A program made the position numbers and the translations under genes. From positions 1 to 48,385 of the forward strand of contig CAZCZR010000005.1 of the NCBI GenBank assembly GCA_964503455.1: 48,385 bases of DNA, in the 5' to 3' direction. Shown in pieces: positions 32,939 through 41,938 of this stretch (its first letter is position 1; each line of letters opens with the position of its first letter). This stretch comes from CAZCZR01 sp964503455. GTDB lineage: Bacteria; Bacillota; Clostridia; UBA1381. The notes below the pieces were generated by a model. The model was not told where the DNA came from. It saw only the letters and a list, made by a program, of their open reading frames with translations, and made no database searches.

Positions 32939-33745
32939 ATGTATACATACAACGACTATAAAGCAAGCGCGGACTGTATTCGCGCAAAAGCGCCGAGGCT
33001 TCCGGAAACGGCGATAGTACTCGGATCGGGACTTGGCGTTATGACGGAGGGACTTAAAAACACAGTCGAGATCCCTTATAGAGAGATACCGAATTTTCCT
33101 GTTTCGACGGCGCCTTCTCATGCGGGGAAAATGATAATAACCGACAAATTCATCGCTCTTAGCGGCAGATTTCATTATTATGAAGGCTACGATATGGCGG
33201 CCTGCGCGTATTATGTAAGGGTGCTGAAGCTTTTGGGCGTAAAGACGCTTATACTTACAAACGCGGCAGGGGGCATAAATCTTTCGTATAAGCCCGGCGA
33301 GATAATGATGATAACCGACCACATCAATTTTTCCGGCAAAAATCCGCTCATAGGCGAGAACGCGGCGGAATTTGGCGTGAGATTTCCCGATATGACAAAG
33401 ACGTACACACCGGCGCTTTCGGAGCTTGCAAGACAATGCGCCGCCGATACGGACAATGACTTGAAAGAGGGCGTGTACGCTTACATGACGGGGCCGAGCT
33501 ATGAATCCCCCGCCGAGATACGCGCTCTTAGAATACTGGGAGCTGACGCTGTGGGAATGTCAACGGTGCCGGAGGCTATAGCGGCGCGCCATGCGGGAAT
33601 GGATATACTCGCACTGTCGTGCATAACAAATATGGCTGCCGGCGTAACGGACAATATTCTTACGGAGGAAGAGGTAATAGCCGTCGCGGAAAAAACAAAG
33701 AAACGCTTTGCCGCGCTGCTGTTTGAGATAATAAAACGAATTTAG
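32939..33745 (+). CDS. punA: Purine nucleoside phosphorylase (trimeric, PunA type)
   Basis: 268 residues, the length of trimeric PNP. It splits inosine and guanosine (and deoxy forms) with phosphate to base and ribose-1-phosphate for purine salvage. Motifs: AIVLGSGLGV phosphate loop, SGRFHYYEGY, LTNAAGGIN, ITDHINFSGKNPL, YMTGPSYESPAEIR, GADAVGMSTVPEAIAARH and SCITNMAAG with the purine-binding Asn. GGAGG is 9 bases before the ATG. The polC TTG lies 11 bases past its stop, so the two form one operon. Confidence 0.95.
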   Translation: MYTYNDYKASADCIRAKAPRLPETAIVLGSGLGVMTEGLKNTVEIPYREIPNFPVSTAPSHAGKMIITDKFIALSGRFHYYEGYDMAACAYYVRVLKLLGVKTLILTNAAGGINLSYKPGEIMMITDHINFSGKNPLIGENAAEFGVRFPDMTKTYTPALSELARQCAADTDNDLKEGVYAYMTGPSYESPAEIRALRILGADAVGMSTVPEAIAARHAGMDILALSCITNMAAGVTDNILTEEEVIAVAEKTKKRFAALLFEIIKRI

Positions 33746-33756
33746 GAGAAGAAATA

Positions 33757-36700
33757 TTGAGACCGAGAGTAAAAAGCCTGTTTCCGGAAGTGCAGCCGCC
33801 CGCCGGAGACGCGGAGATAGAAAAAATACTTGCCTCCGGGCGTGAACGCCGTATGCGTATACTGCTGCGCGGAGCCGTGTCGGAGGAGGACGGCAAGCGC
33901 ATAGAAGATACCGTTGCAAAGACGCTTCGCCTGAAAGAGGTGCGCGTTATCAGCGGGGAAGAGGACGCCAAAGAGGAACGCGGCTCCGATTCGGTGAAGT
34001 ATTACGTTAAGGAAGCCGGATATACATCGCCGGAACGCGGCGTGCGCCGCGGGCATCTTAACAAGGGCGAGATAATACAGATGATATACGGCAGAACCAT
34101 GCACGACGATCTTATGCCTATACATTCCATAAATGAAAATTCCGGCAAGGTGACTTTTCGCGGAGAGATCTTCGCGGCGGAATACAAGGATATAAAAAGC
34201 CGCAAGAATGACAAGGAATATCACATAGTGATGTTTGACGTCACCGACTTTGAGGATTCTGTTTCTGTGCAGATGTTTATGGAAAAAAAGGAGAATGACG
34301 AGCTGTTTGAAAAGGTAAGATCCTCGCTTAAAAAGGGAATGTCGGTTATAGTGACGGGAACGGCAAAGTACAACGAATATGCCCGTGAGGTCATGGTAAC
34401 CGCCAACGGAATAGCGGAAACCTATGCCATAAGAACCATACCGAAGGACGAGGCCCCCGAAAAGCGGGTGGAGCTTCATCTGCATACCCAGATGTCGGCG
34501 ATGGACGCCGTTTCATCGACAAAGGAGCTTATCGACAGGGCGGTATCATGGGGGCATAAGGCTATCGCCATAACCGATCACGGCGTGGTTCAGTCCTACC
34601 CTGACGCTATGAAGGCGTCCGACTTGAATAAGAGGATAAAGGTGCTGTACGGCATTGAGGGTTATCTTGTGGATGACAGCAAACGCATAGTATATAACGC
34701 GGCCGAGGAAACGCTTGACAGCTCATTTGTCGTGTTCGATATTGAAACGACGGGACTTTCCAAATATAAAAACCGCATAACCGAAATAGGCGCGGTAAAG
34801 GTTGAAAACGGAAAGATAACCGATACGTGGTCAAGCTTTGTAAATCCCGGCGAGCCTATCCCCGCGGAGATCGTGAAGCTTACGGGCATAACCGATGAGA
34901 TGGTCGCGGACGCGCCCGAAATAAAAGATGTTATAGGCGATTTTTTGAAATTCTGCGAGGGGTCGGTGCTTGTGGCGCACAACGCGCCCTTTGATGTGGG
35001 GTTTATGCAGGTCAATGCGGAACGGTGCGGCGCGCGGTTTGACTTTTGTTATCTCGACACGCTTACTCTTGCAAGATGTATGTACCCTGAGCTTAACAAT
35101 CACAAGCTTAACACGCTGGCAAAGCATCTTCATGTAATGCTTGAGCATCATCACCGCGCGGTGGACGACGCGAAGGCCACGGCGGACGTTTTTGTAAAAA
35201 TGGCAGCCGCGCTTAAAGCGGAGGGCAAAAACAGTCTTGCCAAGCTCAACGAGGAATTTGACATTGCCATGTCCGCGAAAAAGAACAAGGCGTTCCATAT
35301 AATACTGCTTGCAAAAAATCACAAGGGCATACGCAACATATACGAGATGGTGTCCGCGTCGCATCTGAAGTACTTTTTCCGCACTCCGAGAATACCCAGA
35401 AGTCTTTTGGAGCGTCACAGAGAAGGTCTTATTATAGGCTCCGCGTGTGAAGCGGGCGAATTTTTCCGCGCCGTCGCTGAAGGGGCCGGCGATGAGCGGC
35501 TTATGGAAATTGCGAGGTTTTACGACTATCTTGAGATACAGCCTGTCGGAAACAATGCCTATATGAAAAATTCCGATGATTTCCCCGATATAAACACGGA
35601 CGAGGATCTTATGAACCTAAACCGCAAGGTGGTCGATATAGGCGAGAAGATGAATATGCCGGTCTGCGCCACGTGCGATGTGCATTTTCTTGATCCTTCC
35701 GGAGCAAACTTCCGCAAGATTCTGATGAATTACAAGGGATTTAAGGACGCTGACGATCAGGCGCCGCTGTATTTCCGCACAACGGAGCAGATGCTTGACG
35801 AGTTTGCGTATCTCGGAGCGGAAAAAGCGTATGAGGTTGTCGTAAAAAATACAAATCTCATAGCGGACATGATAGAGGACGTGCGTCCGATACCGAAGGA
35901 AAAGTGCCCTCCCGTGGTCGATGGGGCGGAGGAAGCCATAGTACACGACTCCCATGCCAAGGCGGAATCTATATACGGATCGCCCTTGCCCAAGGAGGTA
36001 AAGGAAAGGCTTGACAAAGAGCTGTATTCGATAACAAACTACGGCTTCTCGGTCATGTACAGGATAGCGCAGGAGCTTGTGAGAAAGTCGCTTTCCGACG
36101 GCTATCTGGTGGGATCGAGAGGCTCTGTCGGATCGTCCCTTGTGGCGTTTTTGTCGGATATAACCGAGGTAAACTCGCTGCCCGCGCATTATGTATGCCC
36201 GAATTGCAAAAATACGGAGTTTGTGCAAAGCGAGGTCGGCATTTCCGGCTGCGACTTGCCTGACAAGAGCTGTCCGAAGTGCGGAACCAAATACAATAAA
36301 GACGGACACGATATTCCCTTTGAAACCTTCCTCGGATTCAAGGGCGACAAAGAGCCGGATATAGATCTTAACTTCTCCGGCGAGTACCAGCCTGTAATAC
36401 ATAAGTACACCGAAACGTTTTTCGGCGAGGGTTTTGTATTCAGGGCGGGGACAATAGGCACCGTCGCCGAAAAAACAGCTTACGGCTATGTGCAAAGATA
36501 CGCCGAGGATCACGGCATAACCATAAGGAACGCGGAGAAAAAACGTCTTGCCGCGGGATGTGTCGGGGTCAAGCGCACATCCGGACAGCATCCCGGCGGC
36601 ATAATCGTTGTGCCGTATACCAATAATATCCATGAATTTTGCCCCGTGCAGCATCCGGCGGATGACCCGAACTCGGATATTATAACGACGCATTTCGATT

Positions 36701-37785
36701 ACCACTCCATAGACCAGAACCTGTTAAAGCTTGACGAGCTGGGTCACGATGATCCGACGGTTATAAGGATGCTCCAGGATCTGACAGGGCTTGATCCGCG
36801 CACCATACCGCTTGACGATCCCGAAACCATGAGTCTTTTCGTATCGACAAAGGCGCTTAATATAAGTGAGGATATAGGCTCCAAAATGGGTACCTACGGC
36901 GTTCCGGAGTTCGGAACGAAATTTGTCCGGCAGATGCTTGAGGATACAAAGCCGACGACGTTTTCGGAGCTTGTCAGAATATCGGGACTGTCCCACGGAA
37001 CGGATGTGTGGCTTAACAACGCGCAGGATCTTATCCGTTCCGGCACGATAGATCTGTCCCACGCCATATGCTGCCGTGACGATATAATGTTATATCTTAT
37101 ATCCATGGGCGTTGAGGCGGGACACTCGTTTAAAATAATGGAAAGCGTCAGAAAGGGCAAGGGTCTGGAACCGAAGGACGAGGCTGCAATGCGGGAGCAT
37201 AACGTCCCCGAATGGTATATAGATTCCTGCAAAAAGATAAAGTATATGTTCCCGAAGGCGCACGCCGTGGCATACGTCACAAGCGCGTTTCGAATAGCGT
37301 ACTATAAGGTACATTACCCGACGGCGTTTTATATAGCGTATTTTTCGGTAAGAGCGGATGATTTTGACGCGTCGCTCATGGCTTGCGGCAAGGAGACCGC
37401 GAAGCAGGCGCTTGAGGATATTTACAAGCGCAAGCGCGACGGCACCTCCACTCCGAAGGACGAGGGCCTCATACCGATACTTGAGATATGCATAGAAATG
37501 TATGCCAGAGGGATAAGCTTTTTGCCGGTGGATCTGTATAAATCACACGCGACGAACTTTCTTCCCGCCGAAGGCGGCATACTGCTTCCCTTAAACGCCC
37601 TGCCCGGACTCGGAGCAAACGCGGCGACCGCTATAATGGAGGGCAGAGGAGATGAGCCGTTCCGCACTATAAGCGAGTTTAAGGAACGCACCGCCGCCAC
37701 ACGCTCGGTAATAGAGCTTTTGAAGGAGTATCACTGCCTCGACGGCATACCGGAAACCGATCAGGTGTCGTTGTTTGATATGTAA
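33757..37785 (+). CDS. polC: DNA polymerase III alpha subunit, PolC type
   Basis: 1342 residues, slightly shorter than Bacillus PolC (about 1437), mainly in the N-terminal region. PolC is the leading-strand replicase of Firmicutes with built-in proofreading. Order: N-terminal domain, OB domain (about 125-230), PHP (His241 and His243 in VELHLHTQMSAMDA), DEDDh exonuclease (Asp328 and Glu330 in FDIETTGLS, to about 490), PHP remainder, polymerase palm with Asp868 and Asp870 in EPDIDLNFSGE, and a Cys4 zinc module (CPNC at 814-817 with CPKC about 840). Starts at TTG 33757 with AGGAG 8 bases upstream. Co-transcribed with punA. Confidence 0.97.
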   Translation: MRPRVKSLFPEVQPPAGDAEIEKILASGRERRMRILLRGAVSEEDGKRIEDTVAKTLRLKEVRVISGEEDAKEERGSDSVKYYVKEAGYTSPERGVRRGHLNKGEIIQMIYGRTMHDDLMPIHSINENSGKVTFRGEIFAAEYKDIKSRKNDKEYHIVMFDVTDFEDSVSVQMFMEKKENDELFEKVRSSLKKGMSVIVTGTAKYNEYAREVMVTANGIAETYAIRTIPKDEAPEKRVELHLHTQMSAMDAVSSTKELIDRAVSWGHKAIAITDHGVVQSYPDAMKASDLNKRIKVLYGIEGYLVDDSKRIVYNAAEETLDSSFVVFDIETTGLSKYKNRITEIGAVKVENGKITDTWSSFVNPGEPIPAEIVKLTGITDEMVADAPEIKDVIGDFLKFCEGSVLVAHNAPFDVGFMQVNAERCGARFDFCYLDTLTLARCMYPELNNHKLNTLAKHLHVMLEHHHRAVDDAKATADVFVKMAAALKAEGKNSLAKLNEEFDIAMSAKKNKAFHIILLAKNHKGIRNIYEMVSASHLKYFFRTPRIPRSLLERHREGLIIGSACEAGEFFRAVAEGAGDERLMEIARFYDYLEIQPVGNNAYMKNSDDFPDINTDEDLMNLNRKVVDIGEKMNMPVCATCDVHFLDPSGANFRKILMNYKGFKDADDQAPLYFRTTEQMLDEFAYLGAEKAYEVVVKNTNLIADMIEDVRPIPKEKCPPVVDGAEEAIVHDSHAKAESIYGSPLPKEVKERLDKELYSITNYGFSVMYRIAQELVRKSLSDGYLVGSRGSVGSSLVAFLSDITEVNSLPAHYVCPNCKNTEFVQSEVGISGCDLPDKSCPKCGTKYNKDGHDIPFETFLGFKGDKEPDIDLNFSGEYQPVIHKYTETFFGEGFVFRAGTIGTVAEKTAYGYVQRYAEDHGITIRNAEKKRLAAGCVGVKRTSGQHPGGIIVVPYTNNIHEFCPVQHPADDPNSDIITTHFDYHSIDQNLLKLDELGHDDPTVIRMLQDLTGLDPRTIPLDDPETMSLFVSTKALNISEDIGSKMGTYGVPEFGTKFVRQMLEDTKPTTFSELVRISGLSHGTDVWLNNAQDLIRSGTIDLSHAICCRDDIMLYLISMGVEAGHSFKIMESVRKGKGLEPKDEAAMREHNVPEWYIDSCKKIKYMFPKAHAVAYVTSAFRIAYYKVHYPTAFYIAYFSVRADDFDASLMACGKETAKQALEDIYKRKRDGTSTPKDEGLIPILEICIEMYARGISFLPVDLYKSHATNFLPAEGGILLPLNALPGLGANAATAIMEGRGDEPFRTISEFKERTAATRSVIELLKEYHCLDGIPETDQVSLFDM

Positions 37786-37795
37786 AATCATAAAC

Positions 37796-37836
37796 ACAAA
37801 AAACAGAGGGTGCTGTCCGTTTCAGCGCCCTCTGTT
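37796..37836 (-). terminator. Long-stem terminator between polC and the DUF2161 gene
   Basis: AACAGAGGGTGCTG (37802-37815) pairs with CAGCGCCCTCTGTT (37823-37836), 14 bp with one wobble. On the minus strand six T follow (37802-37797 region reads TTTTTT), making it a strong terminator for the minus-strand genes; on the plus strand the tail GTTCGGTTT is weak but it may still stop polC. Confidence 0.8.
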
Positions 37837-37840
37837 CGGT

Positions 37841-38539
37841 TTAAGGCTCTTTATCTATTTTTGCCCTGAGATATTCGCATAGCTCCGGATACTCGTTCAG
37901 ACCGTTCTCACATTCGTCTGTAATGCCGTATACGCCATGGCTTGTGCGGCGGAACCAGTGATACGCGTTATAGCTCATGATCCTCCCTATATTTTCATCG
38001 GCGCCGTGTTCGCGCAGCTGCTTTGGCGTCATATCGCCGAAGCGCATCATAAGAAGCGCGGCGAACACGCATTTTTCCGTATATGCCGTGGCTATCTTTC
38101 TGTGGCACACGCCGCCTGTATTGACGTCGAAGCTGCGCCCCTCGATCTCAGCCGCCACTTTTTTCTTCTTTCGGCTGTTTACCGAAAAGCCTCTGTACGG
38201 CTCAGGATCCGTCACGGCTTCGGCAAAGGAAGCTCCGTCCGAGAAGGTCACGAATATAAGTCCCAGCTCCATTTTTTTGATGACGTCAAGCGTCGGCTTG
38301 AATTTTTTCGGCGAATAGTTTTTCGGCTTAGGTACGGCGATATACACAAGAGAGCCGAGCTTTTGCCTTGCGAGTCCTTGAGCGAGAAGCGTCACCGAAA
38401 GATTTTTTTTAAGCTCGACTACGGTGATCCTGCCGTCCTTTACGGCTGTGACGTCGCAGCCGCATACCTCCGCGTTCACACTGTAGCCGTTTTCTTCAAA
38501 AAGCCGCTTTACAGCGGGGAAAAGCTCCGATTCACGCAT
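37841..38539 (-). CDS. DUF2161 protein with PD-(D/E)XK nuclease-like core
   Basis: 232 residues. The N-terminal 110 residues look like a restriction-endonuclease fold: Glu24, Asp29 (VCGCDVTAV) and Glu42-x-Lys44 (VVELKKN) make the E-D-ExK pattern, followed by AQGLARQKLGSLVYIAVPKP, which resembles DUF2161 family proteins. The C-terminal part (about 145-232) is a helical region with TPKQLREHGADENIGRIMSYNAYHWFRRTSHGVYGIT, which may be a winged-helix DNA-binding unit. No function is established for the family. Start chosen at ATG 38539, overlapping the deacetylase stop; an ATG three codons earlier is possible. Confidence 0.75.
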   Translation of the reverse strand: MRESELFPAVKRLFEENGYSVNAEVCGCDVTAVKDGRITVVELKKNLSVTLLAQGLARQKLGSLVYIAVPKPKNYSPKKFKPTLDVIKKMELGLIFVTFSDGASFAEAVTDPEPYRGFSVNSRKKKKVAAEIEGRSFDVNTGGVCHRKIATAYTEKCVFAALLMMRFGDMTPKQLREHGADENIGRIMSYNAYHWFRRTSHGVYGITDECENGLNEYPELCEYLRAKIDKEP

Positions 38540-39365
38540 TTTCCGCATCGATGCGCACGGTCTCGCCGCCGCGGACCTCTATAATATTGTTGTCAACCGA
38601 GATAAATACGGACATAGCCGACGGATTATAGCATACGGACGAATCAGCTGTGAATTTAAGATTTTTAGCGGCGTTTATGTAATCCACGATCTCTATATTG
38701 GTAGCGTACCATATATCATCGCGTCCGCCCATATATTCGGCAAAGCCCTCGATAAGGCTCCAGCTGTTGTCGCGGTCGAACTCATAGCTGTGACCCCATA
38801 CGTACATAAGATACAGATACTGCTTTTTGGAAAGCTCGCAGAAGGTCTTTGCCAGCTGCATAAGACGCGGATTGCCGTGATGGCAGGTGGACTTCCACTC
38901 AAGAAAATCCCTCGGCAGGGCAAAGTTTTCCGAATCGCCCACAATGCGGGAGTATTCTATCCCGCAGGCGGGAAGCAGCTTTTTTATATCCTCCGAGTAT
39001 GAGCCGTTGGGATACGACATTCCCCGCACGGGATAGCCGCAGTATTTTTCAAGCGTTTTCCTGTCCTCGATGACCTGCCGGACCACCTGATCGAGGGGAC
39101 AGCGCCCTATTGTCGGATGAGTATAGGTATGCGACGACACCTCATGGCCGGCGTAGAGCGACGGTATTTCGGAGAGGTCTATCCTGTTGCCGATACCTTC
39201 CTCCATAATGCCGGCGTTCAGGTGAAAGGTTCCCTTCAGACCGTATCTGTTAAAAATATCGACAAGCTTGCGGTCGAATATCTGACCGTCGTCATAGCTC
39301 ATTGTAAGCGCCTTATGCTTTCCGCCGGGGAAGCAGTAGTAAACGGTTTTTAAAAGTCTTTTCAC
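38532..39365 (-). CDS. Polysaccharide deacetylase (NodB-like) family protein
   Basis: 277 residues beginning at GTG 39365 with AAAGGAG 10 bases upstream. The NodB-type metal site is visible: ALTMSYDDG (Asp25, Asp26) and HEVSSHTYTHP (His79, His83, HxxxH). RGMSYPNGSYSEDIKKLL and the later YVWGHSYEFD fit this CE4-related branch. No signal peptide, so it may be cytoplasmic and act on a sugar or a non-polysaccharide substrate. It overlaps the downstream DUF2161 gene by 8 bases and follows the metallophosphoesterase by 41 bases, a gap that contains a TTGGCAA-N15-TTGCCAA palindrome. Confidence 0.87.
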   Translation of the reverse strand: MKRLLKTVYYCFPGGKHKALTMSYDDGQIFDRKLVDIFNRYGLKGTFHLNAGIMEEGIGNRIDLSEIPSLYAGHEVSSHTYTHPTIGRCPLDQVVRQVIEDRKTLEKYCGYPVRGMSYPNGSYSEDIKKLLPACGIEYSRIVGDSENFALPRDFLEWKSTCHHGNPRLMQLAKTFCELSKKQYLYLMYVWGHSYEFDRDNSWSLIEGFAEYMGGRDDIWYATNIEIVDYINAAKNLKFTADSSVCYNPSAMSVFISVDNNIIEVRGGETVRIDAENA

Positions 39366-39391
39366 GTTGTTGTTTCTCCTTTAGTTATATT

Positions 39392-39420
39392 TTGGCAATG
39401 ATTTGATTATACGTTGCCAA
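39392..39420 (-). promoter_or_regulatory. Palindromic operator-like site before the deacetylase gene
   Basis: TTGGCAA (39392-39398) and TTGCCAA (39414-39420), 15 bases apart, centred on a TATAAT-like hexamer (minus strand, 39411-39406). A repressor covering this would block a local promoter, but no fitting -35 is seen. Confidence 0.4.
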
Positions 39421-40297
39421 TGTCTTTGTAGGTTTCAAGCGATTTTCCGCCGGGTCTTAAGGTCACGACAACCAATTCGGGGCGGTTGAACACACGCGGT
39501 ATGATCATGGGATTTCCGATGCCGCGGTTTACGATGATCTCAGTCGAGCAGCTGCGGTAGCGGCCGCCGACGTATTTCGGGAACAGCATCGGCGAGCCGG
39601 AGGCAAGGCTGGATTTCGGCGATACCACCCCGCCGACCCACGGCAGACGGAACTGTCCCCCGTGCATATGACCCGCCAGTATCAGATCGAAGCCCTTGTC
39701 CTTGAGCATATCCGAAAGATTCGCGCGGTGAAAAAGCAGTATATTAAAAAGCTGCCTGTTTACCGGCACTCTTGAAAGAGAGGCTTTCACGCGCTTCGCT
39801 ACGGCGGCGCTGTCGCGGGTAAATGGGTCGTCTATGCCCGAAAGAGCTATCCTTGCGCCGTTTCTTACAAGGTACAGCGTTTTGTCATGGAGAGTCACAG
39901 CGCCAGTGCGGTCAAGGTATCTTTCAAGCTCCGAATAGTCGCTTCTCCACACATCGTGGTTGCCGGTAACCATATAGCACGGGGCGATCTCAAGAAGCTT
40001 TTTTACAAGCTGTATGCCCGGCTCGTAGCTGCCCTTGTCGTGAACAAGATCGCCTGTGGACACAATTATATCCGGAGACTGTGAGCGTATCTCCTCTATA
40101 AGTCCAGGGACCGTGTCGCAGTGGTAGTCGGAAATTTGAAGTATCTTGAATCCCTCAAATTCGGGAGGGATCTTCGGGCCCGATATGGTATAGTGGGTCA
40201 CCTCTATTCTGTTGTCCAAGCCTTTTGCGGCGAGAAGCACGCCTCCCGCAAGCGCGGCTGTCTTTATAAAGCCTGTTATACTTTTTGATTTGTTCAT
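39407..40297 (-). CDS. Membrane-anchored metallophosphoesterase (YkuE/YaeI-like)
   Basis: 296 residues starting at ATG 40297 (AAGGA 9 bases upstream). A short N-terminal hydrophobic segment (FIKTAALAGGVLLAA) precedes a calcineurin-like phosphoesterase: ILQISDYHCD, IIVSTGDLVHD, YMVTGNHDVWR, LLFHRAN and LAGHMHGGQFRLPWVG. All metal-ligand motifs are intact. The YkuE/YaeI branch hydrolyses UDP-sugar or pyrophosphate-type lipid substrates in some bacteria; the real substrate is unknown. First gene of a unit with the deacetylase and DUF2161 genes. Confidence 0.88.
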   Translation of the reverse strand: MNKSKSITGFIKTAALAGGVLLAAKGLDNRIEVTHYTISGPKIPPEFEGFKILQISDYHCDTVPGLIEEIRSQSPDIIVSTGDLVHDKGSYEPGIQLVKKLLEIAPCYMVTGNHDVWRSDYSELERYLDRTGAVTLHDKTLYLVRNGARIALSGIDDPFTRDSAAVAKRVKASLSRVPVNRQLFNILLFHRANLSDMLKDKGFDLILAGHMHGGQFRLPWVGGVVSPKSSLASGSPMLFPKYVGGRYRSCSTEIIVNRGIGNPMIIPRVFNRPELVVVTLRPGGKSLETYKDIGNV

Positions 40298-40328
40298 ATC
40301 AGCTGTTCCTTTTTTTAATCTTATAAAT

Positions 40329-40357
40329 ATTATAACACATACTTTTGAAAAAAACAA
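40329..40357 (-). promoter_or_regulatory. Sigma-A promoter of the metallophosphoesterase gene
   Basis: Minus strand: TTGTTT (40357-40352), 17-base spacer, TATAAT (40334-40329). Confidence 0.75.
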
Positions 40358-40410
40358 TCGCTTTTATCAAAAAAATACATTAAACAGGCGGGAAAAAACG
40401 AAAATTAATA

Positions 40411-40439
40411 TTGAAAAAGCGATCGGGATGTGGTATAAT
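40411..40439 (+). promoter_or_regulatory. Sigma-A promoter of the miaB-ylbF-mutSL-miaA operon
   Basis: TTGAAA (40411-40416), 17-base spacer, TATAAT (40434-40439). A 9-bp inverted repeat, ATCGCTTTT (40357-40365) and AAAAGCGAT (40415-40423), links the -35 regions of this and the divergent promoter. Confidence 0.87.
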
Positions 40440-40498
40440 ATAATGAGGCTTGTGTGAGCTTGAACACACGGAGCTTGATATACGAAAGGAAGACGCAA

Positions 40499-41938
40499 AT
40501 GGCACTTCATGTCAGCGAGGATGAAATAAAGGAGCAGGAGTCTTATACAAAGAAGCTTCTTGCCGACAACAATAATTTTGCCTGCGCAAACGGCAGACGC
40601 CGTATGGCGCTGACCGAAACCTACGGCTGCCAGCAGAACGAGAACGACACCGAGCGCATACGCGGCATACTTGAGGCGGCGGGCTTCGGCTTTACAGACA
40701 ACGCGGACGAGGCTGATCTTGTGATATACAATACCTGCGCCGTAAGGGAAAACGCCGAGCAGAAGGTATTCGGCAGGCTCGGCATACTCAAGCATAAAAA
40801 GGAGCTTCGCCCGGAGATGGTGATAGCTCTGTGCGGCTGTATGGTGCAGCAGGAGCATATCACCGAAAAGATACGAAAGGTGCATCCGCAGGTGGATCTT
40901 ATTTTCGGGACACATTCGCTTTACAAGCTTCCGAAGCTTTTGTACGAGGCGATGAAGGCCGGAGGGACCGTCGTGGATATAACGGACTCCGACGGAAGGA
41001 TAGCGGAGGAGCTGCCCATAAAGCGCGAGAACCGCGACAAGGCGTGGGTATCGATAATGTATGGCTGCAACAACTTCTGCTCATACTGTATAGTGCCTTA
41101 TGTGCGCGGCAGGGAGCGCAGCCGCGAGCCGGAGGCCGTTTTGGAGGAGGTGCGCACGCTTGCAGGATCGGGAGTCACGGAGGTGACGCTTCTCGGTCAG
41201 AATGTCAACTCCTACGGAAAGGATCTGGACAGGGATATAGATTTTTCGGATCTTTTGAAAATGGTGAACGGGATCGAGGGTCTTGAGCGCATACGCTTTA
41301 TGACGTCGCATCCGAAGGATTTCGGCGATAAGCTGATAAAGACCATGGCGGAGTGCGACAAGGTATGTCATCAGCTGCATCTGCCGTTTCAGGCAGGCTC
41401 GGACGCGGTGCTTAAAAAGATGAACCGCCGCTATACCAAGGCGGAATATCTTGAAAAGATAGCGCGCGTAAGAGAGGCGATACCCGATATATCGCTTTCC
41501 ACAGACGTTATAGTCGGGTTCCCGACCGAAACAAACGAGGATTTCGAACAGACTTTGGAGGTTTTGAGAAAAGCGGAGTTTGACAATATATTCTCGTTCA
41601 TATATTCAAAGCGCGAGGGAACGCCCGCCGCTAAAATGGATTTTGTGCTTTCGGAAGAGGAGATACACAAAAATTTCGACCGCCTTTTACAGGTGCAAAA
41701 CGAGATCTCAAAGCGCAGGAACGAGGCATATGTTGGGAGAGTGGAAAAGGTTCTTGTAGACGGAGTGTCAAAGACCAACGGCAAAATGCTTTCGGGCAGA
41801 TGCTCGTCATCAAGGATAGTGAACTTCCCCGGCAGCGCCGACCTTGCGGGAAAGTATGTGAATGTAAGGATAACCGAGGCGCATACGTGGAGCCTGAACG
41901 GTATCATAGAAGAAAGGAACGGTAAAAACAATGAATGA
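40499..41938 (+). CDS. miaB: tRNA-2-methylthio-N6-dimethylallyladenosine synthase
   Basis: 479 residues. MiaB is a radical SAM methylthiotransferase that adds a methylthio group to i6A37 of tRNAs reading UNN codons; MiaA, encoded further along the operon, makes the i6A substrate. The UPF0004 N-terminal domain supplies three cysteines for the auxiliary cluster (TYGCQQNE, YNTCAVRENAEQK, CGCMVQQEH), the radical SAM cluster is CNNFCSYC, followed by VPYVRGRERSR, and a TRAM domain closes the protein (about 405-475). ATG 40499 has AAAGGA about 8 bases upstream. First gene of the operon. Confidence 0.96.
   Translation: MALHVSEDEIKEQESYTKKLLADNNNFACANGRRRMALTETYGCQQNENDTERIRGILEAAGFGFTDNADEADLVIYNTCAVRENAEQKVFGRLGILKHKKELRPEMVIALCGCMVQQEHITEKIRKVHPQVDLIFGTHSLYKLPKLLYEAMKAGGTVVDITDSDGRIAEELPIKRENRDKAWVSIMYGCNNFCSYCIVPYVRGRERSREPEAVLEEVRTLAGSGVTEVTLLGQNVNSYGKDLDRDIDFSDLLKMVNGIEGLERIRFMTSHPKDFGDKLIKTMAECDKVCHQLHLPFQAGSDAVLKKMNRRYTKAEYLEKIARVREAIPDISLSTDVIVGFPTETNEDFEQTLEVLRKAEFDNIFSFIYSKREGTPAAKMDFVLSEEEIHKNFDRLLQVQNEISKRRNEAYVGRVEKVLVDGVSKTNGKMLSGRCSSSRIVNFPGSADLAGKYVNVRITEAHTWSLNGIIEERNGKNNE

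Noticed and set aside
33211..36705. Long minus-strand open frames opposite punA and polC (up to 362 codons)
   Set aside because: They are antisense shadows of strongly conserved coding sequence, with no ribosome sites or family motifs.
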